A stretch of 64,000 nucleotides of DNA. Source: Herbiconiux moechotypicola. GTDB lineage: Bacteria > Actinomycetota > Actinomycetes > Actinomycetales > Microbacteriaceae. The notes under the pieces were generated by a model. That model worked only from the letters and a program-made list of their open reading frames with translations, did not search any database and was not told the origin of the DNA. Numbering within the stretch: position 1 is the stretch's first letter; each line of letters opens with the position of its first letter. The stretch is from positions 310,001-374,000 of the forward strand of contig NZ_JANLCN010000003.1 of NCBI RefSeq assembly GCF_024979255.1, given 5' to 3'. The translations under genes were made by a program, and so were the position numbers. Shown here piece by piece: positions 34,001 through 40,584 of the stretch.

Positions 34001-34095
34001 GCGGGCGGCGCCTGGCGATCCACCGGGAACGCACCGGATACGTCCGAGAGGAGGACCAGGACTTCCAGAACCTCATGGACTCCATGAACCGCTGA
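31093..34095 (+). CDS. Large membrane-anchored surface protein with thioester-like head and repeated beta domains
   Basis: 1000 residues. Signal peptide to about 47 (cut near SSAHA-G). The head has AYCIDLG and ITAAVALYVWSV, resembling actinobacterial thioester domains, but Ala stands where the bond-forming Gln (AVQxAIW) is expected. Five related beta modules follow, each with a PGxYTSP strand and a closing tryptophan strand (for example PGSYTSPGTIT, AGVYTSPTRSV, PGEYASDEVVF); the last two share GTCGAPGE/GLCGAPNE ends. The C-terminus is LALTGGGD, one membrane helix and a 35-residue cytoplasmic tail, so it is membrane-held rather than clearly sortase-linked. It probably promotes contact between mating cells. 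Confidence 0.75.
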   Translation: MSASPLSPPANRKHPPGGLWRRMASLLVVLLVAAGSVVLGTSSAHAGSHGVGYDEGLGFLGAYSTDIDGRQAYCIDLGADAPFGQTSGPQTVGSLDSLSRQQLAELNYVLDRWGQSGDPNITAAVALYVWSVADPGVYNSHGMSGDDYYVARAPFGVRGTILGNLAVMRQEASVNAVTDPSLTLGLSMSDQYAGTLTVAAHPASLQGTATLTDAVFAGGGSSRTVSAGQYGITGTPADGAPSYRIEASMSVAAAGYGAQVDLYTTPGAQRLIAAVAGSSTGLSATEQTPVIDLDFQPQIGTQVAARYVTEGEAFVDELAVTVTKGTWIRVGGQPVEVTATGTLYGPFDEQPAESDTPPVGTPIAGAEEVVLTRPGSYTSPGTITAPESGFYTWVWAIDKTAQGETGKYLTDSFTDRFGKVAETSVVPFQPRAVSEADQHLAVPGDALTDTITVSSSNGAWLKHDGAFIPVVLEGTAYQVPGTLPPARDGTVPAGAVPLGTVTVTATGPGVYTSPAVVAPQGGFVTWVWEVRKSTQPEWVRDYLATDWTDDYGIPVETTSVRWPITTTSLMREYNVHPGGRAFDTVTVTGFPANHGDFTGDGYWQADVDQLVHTIYGPFSTDAVLTDDLDLTDAPMLTSITTPARNGVYRLGYTDADQITPTEPGYYVLVTTFEGDDRVQPYQSSPADVLERFYVPPTPEVELPVTVITQATPAALVGEPFGDTALVQGSIPDGASLVFRAYGPQPADQTPMCEIAFYESAPIPVTRAGVYTSPTRSVDEPGNVYWIETLYDADGDVLVEGTCGAPGETTVVTEQPEGLTVTTMAVAEVTLGEPAHDTAKVTGTVPEGVTLVFEAYRQDDDTATCTPEELVFTSETVPVDGPGEYASDEVVFEQAGTYYWIETLHNRDGEVIHRGLCGAPNETTMVTPVVVPPDTPDLPPGLALTGGGDWMLPVGIGAGVFTLAGLLTLWCGRRLAIHRERTGYVREEDQDFQNLMDSMNR

Positions 34096-34193
34096 CCGGC
34101 GGCACCCCCAACACCACGGTCAGCTTCCCCAGGAAGGGCGCGAACCCCGGCCGGTTCGCGCCCTTCCGCCCTGTGCCCGGTCGGAGGCGGCGG

Positions 34194-34201
34194 GCGCACC
34201 T
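34194..34201 (+). promoter_or_regulatory. ICE leader box GCGCACCT, copy 8 (before dprA)
   Basis: Extends to GCGGGCGCACCTG. CCTGTTCGG can pair with CCGGCAGG, which contains the ribosome site of the ATG at 34229. Confidence 0.5.
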
Positions 34202-34228
34202 GTTCGGTGAGCACCCCGGCAGGAGGAC

Positions 34229-35194
34229 ATGATGACCGACAACGATGATGCGCGCGTGGCTCTGGCGGTCGTCTCCGAACCCGGCGACCGCGTCACCGGG
34301 ACCCTTCTCGCCGCTGTCGGCGCGGCCGAGACGCTGCGGCTGATCACATCTGAAACGCCGCTGCCCGCGGTCGTCGACCCGGTCGAGGGCGGGCTCTGGC
34401 GGGGACGACTGGCCTCGCGCCTGACGGCGGCCAGCGTCGACCGAGTGCGGGAGCACAGTGACCGGCTCGGGCTGCGGATCATCACCCCTGACGCTGCCGG
34501 ATGGCCGGAAGGGCTGTCCGATCTTGGCGTCCTCGCGCCGGTCGCGCTATGGGCCAAGGGCGACATCGGGGTACTGTCCAGTTCGCTCGGAAGCCGGGTC
34601 ACGATCGTCGGCGCACGCGCTGCCACCGGGTATGGCGAGCACGTCGCCACCGAACTCGCCCGTGACCTCGCTGAACTCCCCCGAGTGGTCGTCTCCGGCG
34701 GGGCATACGGGATCGACGGGGCCGCGCACCGTGCCGCGCTCGCCACCCGCCCCGGCGCCACGATCGCGATCCTCGCGGGAGGGTTGGACCGCTACTACCC
34801 CGCCGGGCACCAGGAGTTGCTCAGCAGGGTCGCGGAGTCCGGCGTCGTCGCCTCCGAACTGCCACCCGGGGCAGCGCCGACCAGGTGGAGGTTCCTGCAA
34901 CGAAACCGGCTGCTGGCGGCGATCTCCGCCTCGACCGTCGTCGTGGAAGCCGGATACCGGTCCGGTTCGCTGAACACTGCCGCCCACGCCCACGCGCTCG
35001 GCCGGCCCGTGGGAGCCGTCCCCGGCCCGATCACCAGTGCGGCATCCGCTGGCTGCCACCGGCTGCTGCACGAACGGATCGCCACCGTCATCACCAGCAC
35101 CACAGACATCACCAACCTCAGCGAACCGGCCACGCCATCTGCCGCGACCCTGCGCCCGGCAATCTCTGTCAGGCCGCCGGCGCAGACGCTCTAA
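34229..35194 (+). CDS. dprA: DprA/Smf-like DNA-processing protein
   Basis: 321 residues, start after CAGGAGGA. Rossmann-like DprA core: VTIVGARAATGYG, VVSGGAYGIDGAAHRAAL, GGLDRYYPAGH and FLQRNRLLAAIS. DprA protects incoming single strands and loads RecA during transformation. An ICE copy between the surface protein and the coupling protein suggests it handles the transferred strand in the recipient. The N-terminal 100 residues are only weakly SAM-like, and there is no clear C-terminal winged helix. Confidence 0.87.
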   Translation: MMTDNDDARVALAVVSEPGDRVTGTLLAAVGAAETLRLITSETPLPAVVDPVEGGLWRGRLASRLTAASVDRVREHSDRLGLRIITPDAAGWPEGLSDLGVLAPVALWAKGDIGVLSSSLGSRVTIVGARAATGYGEHVATELARDLAELPRVVVSGGAYGIDGAAHRAALATRPGATIAILAGGLDRYYPAGHQELLSRVAESGVVASELPPGAAPTRWRFLQRNRLLAAISASTVVVEAGYRSGSLNTAAHAHALGRPVGAVPGPITSAASAGCHRLLHERIATVITSTTDITNLSEPATPSAATLRPAISVRPPAQTL

Positions 35195-35204
35195 GGAGCC
35201 AGCG

Positions 35205-35212
35205 GCGCACCT
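35205..35212 (+). promoter_or_regulatory. ICE leader box GCGCACCT, copy 9
   Basis: Ten bases after the DprA stop and 63 before the ATG at 35276; AGCGGCGCACCTGCCGG. ACTCC downstream of it can pair with GGAGT in the GGGAG ribosome site. Confidence 0.45.
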
Positions 35213-35275
35213 GCCGGTCATGACCACTCCGCTGCCCCTCACCCACCCAAGCCCAGAACCACGGGAGTCCGCCTG

Positions 35276-35830
35276 ATGCCGCGGCCCCGTTACCGGCGAA
35301 ACATCGGCGTCCCTGAGCAGGTGGAGGTTCCCGTGGTGCTGCCGCTGGTGATCATGACCGTCGCCGATGACGACACGATGAACGCAGTCGTCGACGGCGT
35401 CCCGTATCTCCCGGCCGCGTTCGCACCGCCGTGGCGGCGGGACTCGTTCGCGATGATCCTCGACCAGCTGACGGCCCGGCACCGAACCCCGCTGCGAGTA
35501 GAGGTCCGCGAGGCCGACGGCACCGTGTTCACCGACATCATCACCCCCGCACGAACCCGCACCCTGCTTCCAGCGCAGACGCCCGATCCAGAACCCGCCG
35601 CCGACCCGCCACCGGTTCCTGCCGCAGGCGTTCTGGTCGGGTTGGTCGAGTCAGGGTTCGTGCCCGGCGAGGACATCGCCGTCGCTGTCGTAATCGGTCA
35701 CTCCGACGCCGCCCCGGACGGCACCGCTCGAGGCCTCCTCACCAGAACGCAGCTGGCCGCAAGCCCGACGAGGGAGGTGATCCTGCTGGGCAGGGTCTCC
35801 GGGACCCTCACGATCGGGCACCCGGAATGA
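35276..35830 (+). CDS. ICE protein of unknown function upstream of the coupling protein
   Basis: 184 residues with no membrane helix. Two small beta-rich segments (VVLPLVIMTVADDDTMNAVVDG and GVLVGLVESGFVPGEDIAVAVVIGH) are joined by a Pro-rich linker (AQTPDPEPAADPPPVPAAG). No catalytic pattern is visible. The stop overlaps the TraG start by four bases, so the two are made together, and it could be an adaptor for the coupling protein; that is positional inference. Confidence 0.6.
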   Translation: MPRPRYRRNIGVPEQVEVPVVLPLVIMTVADDDTMNAVVDGVPYLPAAFAPPWRRDSFAMILDQLTARHRTPLRVEVREADGTVFTDIITPARTRTLLPAQTPDPEPAADPPPVPAAGVLVGLVESGFVPGEDIAVAVVIGHSDAAPDGTARGLLTRTQLAASPTREVILLGRVSGTLTIGHPE

Positions 35831-37629
35831 GCACCCCACGGCCCTCCGGATCGCTCGGAGACGAACTGTCGAACCTCGGAATCGGCGTCCTGATCAGCGC
35901 GGCGATCCTCGCCTGCATCCTGCGGGCAGCGGGATCTGCCGCCGCTTGGGTCGCCGGCATCCCGCAGCCCACCGGCGGCATCGAGACTGGGCTGGGCGTG
36001 CTGCTGACCCCCGCAGACCCGGCAACCGCGCTCCACGCACCCGGCCTGCACCCCGTCGTCTACTGGATCACTGCGGGACTGCTCCTCGTCGGAGCCGGAA
36101 CGGCGGGATGGTGGGTGTGGCGGGCACTTCGCGACCACACCCGGCAGACGAACATGGATCCGTACCGGATCGCCGGGATCGCCACCCGGGCCGATGTTGC
36201 ACGGCATGCCTCCACCGCAGCGCTGCTGCGCCGCGCACGGCACCTGCGCCCCTCCCTGTCCTCGCCCGGGCCCGGGCCCGGGGATGTCGGCTACCGGATC
36301 GGCACCTCCCGCGGGCGTGAGGTGTGGGCGTCGGTCGAAGACAGCATCCTGCTGATCGGGCCGCCCCGGTCGGGGAAGGGCGCGCACATCGTCATCAACA
36401 CGATCCTCGACGCGCCCGGCGCAGTCATCACCACCAGCACCAGGCCCGACAACCTCACCGCCACCCTTCATGCCCGGGGGCGCATCGGGCCGGTGGCTGT
36501 GTTCGACCCGCAGCACCTCGCCGACGGCATCCCCGCCGGGCTCCGCTGGTCGCCGATCCGCGGGTGCGAGGACCCGCTGACCGCGATGATCCGCGCCACC
36601 GGTCTCGCCGCCGGCACCGGCCTCTCCGCAGGTGGTGTCGAAGGGGGTGGGTTCTGGGAAGGCAAGACCCGCACCGCACTCCAAGCCCTCCTCCACGCCG
36701 CAGCCCTCGACCACCGGCCACCCGCCGAGCTGTTCCGGTGGACCCTCGACCCATCTGCCGCCGCCGACGCCGTCGCGATCCTCACCACCCATCCTGGTGC
36801 CGCGACCGGATGGTCCGACTCGCTCCAGGCGATGATCGAATCCGATCCGAGAACCCGTGACTCCATCTGGCAGGGCGTGTCCCTCGCCCTAGCCGCCCTC
36901 GCAGACCCGCGCGTCCTCGACGCCGTGACCCCCGGTGAGGGTGAGGACTTCGACCCGGAAGCGTTCCTCCATGCGAAAGGAACCCTCTACCTCCTCGCCA
37001 CCGGAGCCGGAGCGAACAACTCCGCCTCCCTGGTAGCCGCGTTCGTGGAAGACCTCGTTGAAGCAGCCCGGCGCCTCGCCGCCCGCAGTCCCGGTGCACG
37101 CCTGGACCCACCCGTGCTCCTCGCCCTCGACGAAGTCGGCAACCTCGCGCCACTGCCCTCACTGCCGACGTTGATGGCCGAAGGCGGCGGCACCGGCATC
37201 ACCACCATGCCCGTGCTGCAATCCCTCGCCCAAGCACGCGAGAAATGGTCGGAGAACGCCGCCTCCGCGATCTGGGACGCCTCGATCGTCAAGATCGTCC
37301 TCGGCGGAGCTTCCAACAGCCGCGACCTCCACGACCTCACTACCCTCATCGGAGAACGAGACGAGATCACAGACTCCACCACCATCGGCGACCACGGCAC
37401 CCGCTCCGCGCAGCGCTCCATCCGCCGCGTCCCGATCATGCCGCCCGACACCATCCGCACCCTCCCATTCGGCACCGCACTCGTACTCCTACGCTCCTCG
37501 CCACCCATCGTCACCCGCATGCGCACCTGGACCACCCGACCCGACGCAAAACACCTGCGCGCAGACCGCGCCGACATCGAGGCGATGCTGCGGCGTCCCC
37601 CGATGGGGAGCACGGGCGCACCTGACTGA
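35827..37629 (+). CDS. VirD4/TraG-type coupling ATPase
   Basis: 600 residues. Two N-terminal membrane helices (about 18-45 and 77-99), Walker A GPPRSGKG (178-185), Walker B PPVLLALDEVGNLAPLPSLP, and the TraG-type GGTGITTMPVLQSLAQAREKW segment. It brings the DNA-protein substrate to the secretion channel. The end of its reading frame contains leader box copy 10, so the signal for the next gene is embedded in coding DNA. No relaxase was found for it to bind. Confidence 0.88.
   Translation: MSTPRPSGSLGDELSNLGIGVLISAAILACILRAAGSAAAWVAGIPQPTGGIETGLGVLLTPADPATALHAPGLHPVVYWITAGLLLVGAGTAGWWVWRALRDHTRQTNMDPYRIAGIATRADVARHASTAALLRRARHLRPSLSSPGPGPGDVGYRIGTSRGREVWASVEDSILLIGPPRSGKGAHIVINTILDAPGAVITTSTRPDNLTATLHARGRIGPVAVFDPQHLADGIPAGLRWSPIRGCEDPLTAMIRATGLAAGTGLSAGGVEGGGFWEGKTRTALQALLHAAALDHRPPAELFRWTLDPSAAADAVAILTTHPGAATGWSDSLQAMIESDPRTRDSIWQGVSLALAALADPRVLDAVTPGEGEDFDPEAFLHAKGTLYLLATGAGANNSASLVAAFVEDLVEAARRLAARSPGARLDPPVLLALDEVGNLAPLPSLPTLMAEGGGTGITTMPVLQSLAQAREKWSENAASAIWDASIVKIVLGGASNSRDLHDLTTLIGERDEITDSTTIGDHGTRSAQRSIRRVPIMPPDTIRTLPFGTALVLLRSSPPIVTRMRTWTTRPDAKHLRADRADIEAMLRRPPMGSTGAPD
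37616..37623 (+). promoter_or_regulatory. ICE leader box GCGCACCT, copy 10 (before ssb)
   Basis: CGGGCGCACCTGACTGAGG; GCGCACCTGACTG is identical to 13 bases of tRNA-Pro (complement of 40366-40378). CCTG can pair with CAGG of the AGGAGGA ribosome site before 37677. Confidence 0.55.
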
Positions 37630-37676
37630 GGAAGCGACCCAGTCACCGTGTCGCCGTGAGAGCAGGAGGAGCCCCG

Positions 37677-38120
37677 ATGAGTATCCGTACCTATCAGTCG
37701 TTCTCGGGATACATCGCGACCGACCCGAGCATCGAGCCCACCCGGGACGACACGCCCCGGTTCTACGCCCGGGCCGGGCAACGCCAGGCTCAGCGGGAAG
37801 CCGACGGGTCGTTCACGAAGCTGCCGACCCAGTACATGCCGGTCGTGGCTCTCGGGACCGCCGCCGAAGAAGCTGCGCTGCTGAGCCGGGGCGATGACTT
37901 CGTCGCAGAGGGCCGCATCCGCACCGTCAGCTACGAGAAGGACGGCGCACAGGTCGAGGGCGAGGAGTTCGAGATCTTCAAGATCGGCCGGCGCCCGAGC
38001 GACAACGAACGCACTGCAGAAGGCAGCACGCCACGACGGGCATCGCAGTCCCGTGAGATCCCGTCGGAGTTCACCGGGCCGCGCGCAGCGCCGACTGCCG
38101 CTGCAGCGCGGGCCATGTGA
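37677..38120 (+). CDS. Single-stranded DNA-binding protein-like (OB fold)
   Basis: 147 residues, start after AGGAGGA. SSB pattern: FSGYIATDPSIE at the start, RFYARAGQRQ and PTQYMPVVALGTAAEEAALLSRGDDFVAEGRIRT, then a disordered C-terminal tail. It lacks the acidic tip of housekeeping SSB, so it is a specialised element protein, probably for the transferred or replicating single strand. Confidence 0.78.
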   Translation: MSIRTYQSFSGYIATDPSIEPTRDDTPRFYARAGQRQAQREADGSFTKLPTQYMPVVALGTAAEEAALLSRGDDFVAEGRIRTVSYEKDGAQVEGEEFEIFKIGRRPSDNERTAEGSTPRRASQSREIPSEFTGPRAAPTAAAARAM

Positions 38121-38135
38121 GACGGGCGGACCGAG

Positions 38136-38702
38136 ATGGCCGAGAACCCCTTCCCCACGACCGAGCCCGACTTCGACGCCAACCCGGAGTCGTTCGAGGG
38201 ACCGCTGATCCCGGAGCCGCCGCACCCGATCAACTGGAACCTCCTCACCGCCGAGGAAGCCGAGGCCGAGTGGCTCGAGCTCAACCGGTGGATCGACTGG
38301 TTGCGCCGCACCTACGGGCTGCCCGCCTCCGTGATCCCGCCGCTGTGGCACCGGCACCCCGAGCTGGTCTGGGAGCTGTCCGCCCTGCACCTGCACTGGC
38401 TGTGCGCATACGACCCCGAACAGAACGGGTCCGCGCCGCTGGGCTGGCACCGCGACTTCGCCGACGCCCGGCAACGCCTGCGCGACTGGACCGCCGCGTG
38501 TGGCACCCGTCTGGACCGTGACCGCCCCACCCGGCAGACCTCCTGGCCCGGCGAAGACCCCGCCCCGTCCGTCGAGGATCAGCCGATCGCGAACCGTGAC
38601 GAGGACTTCGTCCGGTTCGTGCTCGACGACGTCACCGCCCGCCGCCAGGCCGAGGACGAGTTCTACGCGAACCTAGACCCTGCGACCGGTGAACTGCCAT
38701 GA
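38136..38702 (+). CDS. DUF4913-family protein
   Basis: 188 residues. The core NRWIDWLRRTYGLPASVIPPLWHRHPELVWELSALHLHWL... with WHRDFADARQRLRDW matches DUF4913, common in actinobacterial plasmids and ICEs near the end of transfer regions. Function unknown. The stop overlaps the excisionase start by four bases. Confidence 0.75.
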   Translation: MAENPFPTTEPDFDANPESFEGPLIPEPPHPINWNLLTAEEAEAEWLELNRWIDWLRRTYGLPASVIPPLWHRHPELVWELSALHLHWLCAYDPEQNGSAPLGWHRDFADARQRLRDWTAACGTRLDRDRPTRQTSWPGEDPAPSVEDQPIANRDEDFVRFVLDDVTARRQAEDEFYANLDPATGELP

Positions 38703-38914
38703 CCGACCCGTCCGGCGGGGTCTCGGTGTCACCGCTGATGGACAGTCGGGAGGTCGCCGCGTACCTCAAGGTGTCCGAGTCGACGCTGTCGCGGTGGCGG
38801 TCGGCCGGGCACGGGCCGCCGTTCCTGCGACTGGGCGGGATCGCCCGGTACCGGATCGAAGCGGTCGACGCATGGCTCGCGGGACTGGAGCACGACCATG
38901 CCGCGGAAGGCTGA
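38699..38914 (+). CDS. xis: Excisionase (AlpA/MerR-type helix-turn-helix)
   Basis: 71 residues: LMDSREVAAYLKVSESTLSRWRSAGHGPPFLRLGGIARYR, the excisionase winged helix. It overlaps the integrase start by 17 bases, the common xis-int order, and should direct the integrase toward excision. Confidence 0.85.
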   Translation: MTDPSGGVSVSPLMDSREVAAYLKVSESTLSRWRSAGHGPPFLRLGGIARYRIEAVDAWLAGLEHDHAAEG

Positions 38915-40130
38915 ACCACTCCCGTCCGCACCCCCGAAGCCCGTCCCGCCGGTCGGAGTGAAGATCTCCACCGACATGGAACGCCGCTCCTACGGCATCC
39001 GAGCCCGCGCCCGCTGGACAGACCCCGTCAGCAAACGCCGAATCATCCGCTCCGAGATCGTTGCCGACGAGACCGCCGCGCACACATTCTTCGACTCGCT
39101 AAGGCACTCCTCCGCCAAAGGCATGGACGTGTCGATGACGCTGATCGAGTTCGTCACCGCGCTCAGCGGCCGGTGGGCGCGCGGGCTAGACCCGACCTCG
39201 ACCGGCGAAACCTACGAGTACGGGCTGAAGCTGCGGGTGCTGCCCGCGCTCGGACACCTCCCGGTGACGCAGATCACCGCCGGGATCATCGACCGCACCA
39301 TCGACGCGTGGGAGACCCGCTACGGCGCGTCCACGATCAAGAACTCCATCGCGCCGCTCGTGCGTGTGCTCGACGAGGCCGTCCGTGACGGGCTCATCCC
39401 GATCAACCCGGCGAAGAATCGCGCCAAACGCAGCCTGAACCGCAACGCGTTCCGCGCCGGCCAGAACATCGAGCCGACTTCCCCGCGCGCACATGCCATC
39501 CCCGACATGAAGACCCTGAACCGCCTCGCCTCAGCCTGCGCGAAGATCGACCAGTCCTACAGCGACTTCGTCATGCTCGCAGCCCTCCTCGCCGCCCGTT
39601 CCTCCGAAGTGTCCGGGCTGCAGGCCGGCGACGTGCGCTTCGAGAAGAACCTCGTCGTCATCTCCCGGCAGGTCTATCCAGGACGGGGAGGGCTGATCAC
39701 CAAACCCACCAAGAGCCGCAAGGAACGGCGGGTGCCGATTCTCGACCCGCTGCGTCCTGTGCTCGAACGCCTCACCGAAGGCAAAGCGCCCGAGGACCAG
39801 TTGCTCATCGGCCCCAAAGGCGGTGTACTGACCACCGCGACCGTCCGTGACGCGACGAACTGGGACGCGATCGTCGCGAAGCTCGGACTGCCCGACCTCA
39901 CCCGCCACGGCCTCCGCCACACCGGCGCGACCTGGATGGCGGACGCCGGTGTCCCCCTTCATGTCCTCCAGGAGATCCTCGGGCACGCATCGATGGAAAC
40001 CACCCGCGGCTACCTCCACCCCGACGATCGCCACCTCGCCTCCGCTGCCGAGCAAGCCAGCGCGTTCCTCTCCGCCGCCGGGCAACGACGCCACGCCCGC
40101 CAGGGCACCGCTCCGGCACGCGGAATCTGA
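38898..40130 (+). CDS. int: Tyrosine integrase of the ICE
   Basis: 410 residues. Catalytic set visible: Arg234 (AARSSEVSGL), Lys272, HGLRH with His337 and Arg340, His363 (GHAS) and Tyr372 (TTRGYLHP). An Arm-binding and core-binding N-terminus precedes it. It integrates the element at tRNA-Pro, whose 3' end lies 197 bases downstream, and excises it with Xis. Paired GGTCCCC repeats between this gene and the tRNA look like arm sites. Confidence 0.92.
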   Translation: MPRKAEPLPSAPPKPVPPVGVKISTDMERRSYGIRARARWTDPVSKRRIIRSEIVADETAAHTFFDSLRHSSAKGMDVSMTLIEFVTALSGRWARGLDPTSTGETYEYGLKLRVLPALGHLPVTQITAGIIDRTIDAWETRYGASTIKNSIAPLVRVLDEAVRDGLIPINPAKNRAKRSLNRNAFRAGQNIEPTSPRAHAIPDMKTLNRLASACAKIDQSYSDFVMLAALLAARSSEVSGLQAGDVRFEKNLVVISRQVYPGRGGLITKPTKSRKERRVPILDPLRPVLERLTEGKAPEDQLLIGPKGGVLTTATVRDATNWDAIVAKLGLPDLTRHGLRHTGATWMADAGVPLHVLQEILGHASMETTRGYLHPDDRHLASAAEQASAFLSAAGQRRHARQGTAPARGI

Positions 40131-40158
40131 GGCCCCGAGATGGCTCTCACAGGTGGTC

Positions 40159-40262
40159 TGGTCCCCTTTTGGTCCCCTTATCCACAGGCCGAACTCGGCG
40201 CGACCCTGCCGCGGCACCCGCAGGACACTTCCCGGAGCGTGAGGGGGACCACAGGGGGACCA
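40159..40262. promoter_or_regulatory. Probable integrase arm sites (two inverted pairs of TGGTCCCC)
   Basis: TGGTCCCC at 40159-40166 and 40170-40177, and GGGGACCA at 40244-40251 and 40255-40262. Within each pair the copies are 11 bases apart, one helical turn, and the pairs face each other, as expected for arm sites of a tyrosine integrase. Confidence 0.6.
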
Positions 40263-40286
40263 ACGAAAACGACTTGCGGAAACGAC

Positions 40287-40322
40287 AAAGCCCTGATGAA
40301 AATGGCTTCTCATCAGGGCTTT
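40287..40322. terminator. Rho-independent terminator beside tRNA-Pro
   Basis: AAAGCCCTGATGA (40287-40299) and TCATCAGGGCTTT (40310-40322) form a perfect 13-bp stem with a 10-base loop, with T or A runs on both sides. It can end transcripts from int (plus) and from the tRNA (minus). Confidence 0.85.
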
Positions 40323-40326
40323 TCTG

Positions 40327-40400
40327 TCGGGATGACAGGATTTGAACCTGCGACCCCCTGACCCCCAGTCAGGTGCGCTACCAAGCTGCGCCACATCCCG
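40327..40400 (-). tRNA. tRNA-Pro (GGG anticodon)
   Basis: Acceptor stem CGGGATG/CATCCCG, discriminator A, D-arm GCGCAGCTTGGTAGCGC, anticodon stem CCTGA with loop containing GGG, and T-arm GCAGGTTCAAATCCTG. CCA is not encoded. 74 bases. It is intact and flanked by the ICE on its 3' side and a prophage integrase on its 5' side. Confidence 0.95.
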
Positions 40401-40498
40401 TGGCCTTCGATATTCACTTATTCGGGCTGGCTGGAGGGGGTAAACCCCTTATCCCCCAGCTATCCCAAGCCCTTCCGAGCGGGTCTGCTCGAACGCTT

Positions 40499-40553
40499 GT
40501 GGACGGGAGCGGAATACCTGGTCAGCACCCAAGTAATCCTGATTCCCGTCCAC
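40499..40553. repeat. Inverted repeat at the left end of the prophage
   Basis: GTGGACGGGA (40499-40508) and TCCCGTCCAC (40544-40553), 35 bases apart, lie between the tRNA and the end of the prophage integrase. Two CGTTGGGGTCA copies (40591-40601, 40603-40613) at the end of the integrase could be arm sites. The rest of 40401-40584 shows no gene. Confidence 0.4.
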
Positions 40554-40584
40554 CAGCGTCCGACAGCCTCCACAGCCGTTCGCG

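Larger units (their letters stand above)
9600..40326 (+). mobile_element. Integrative conjugative element at tRNA-Pro, carrying a metal-resistance island
   Basis: All backbone genes run on the plus strand from the ArdC-like gene to Int, which ends 197 bases from the 3' end of tRNA-Pro(GGG). The content is that of a type IV secretion ICE: ArdC, primase-polymerase, ParB, VirB1-, VirB2-, VirB6-, VirB4- and VirD4-like proteins, SSB, Xis and Int. pSAM2 of Streptomyces is a known precedent for tRNA-Pro integration. The right boundary is well supported; the left one is only where backbone genes and leader boxes begin. No copy of the tRNA 3' end was found on the left, so the true attL may lie elsewhere, possibly outside the window. 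Confidence 0.8.

Noticed and set aside
31108-34023. A 971-codon minus-strand frame opposite the surface-protein gene
   Set aside because: Composition is Gly/Arg/Asp-rich with no motif, typical of the antisense of a GC-rich gene with strong codon bias.
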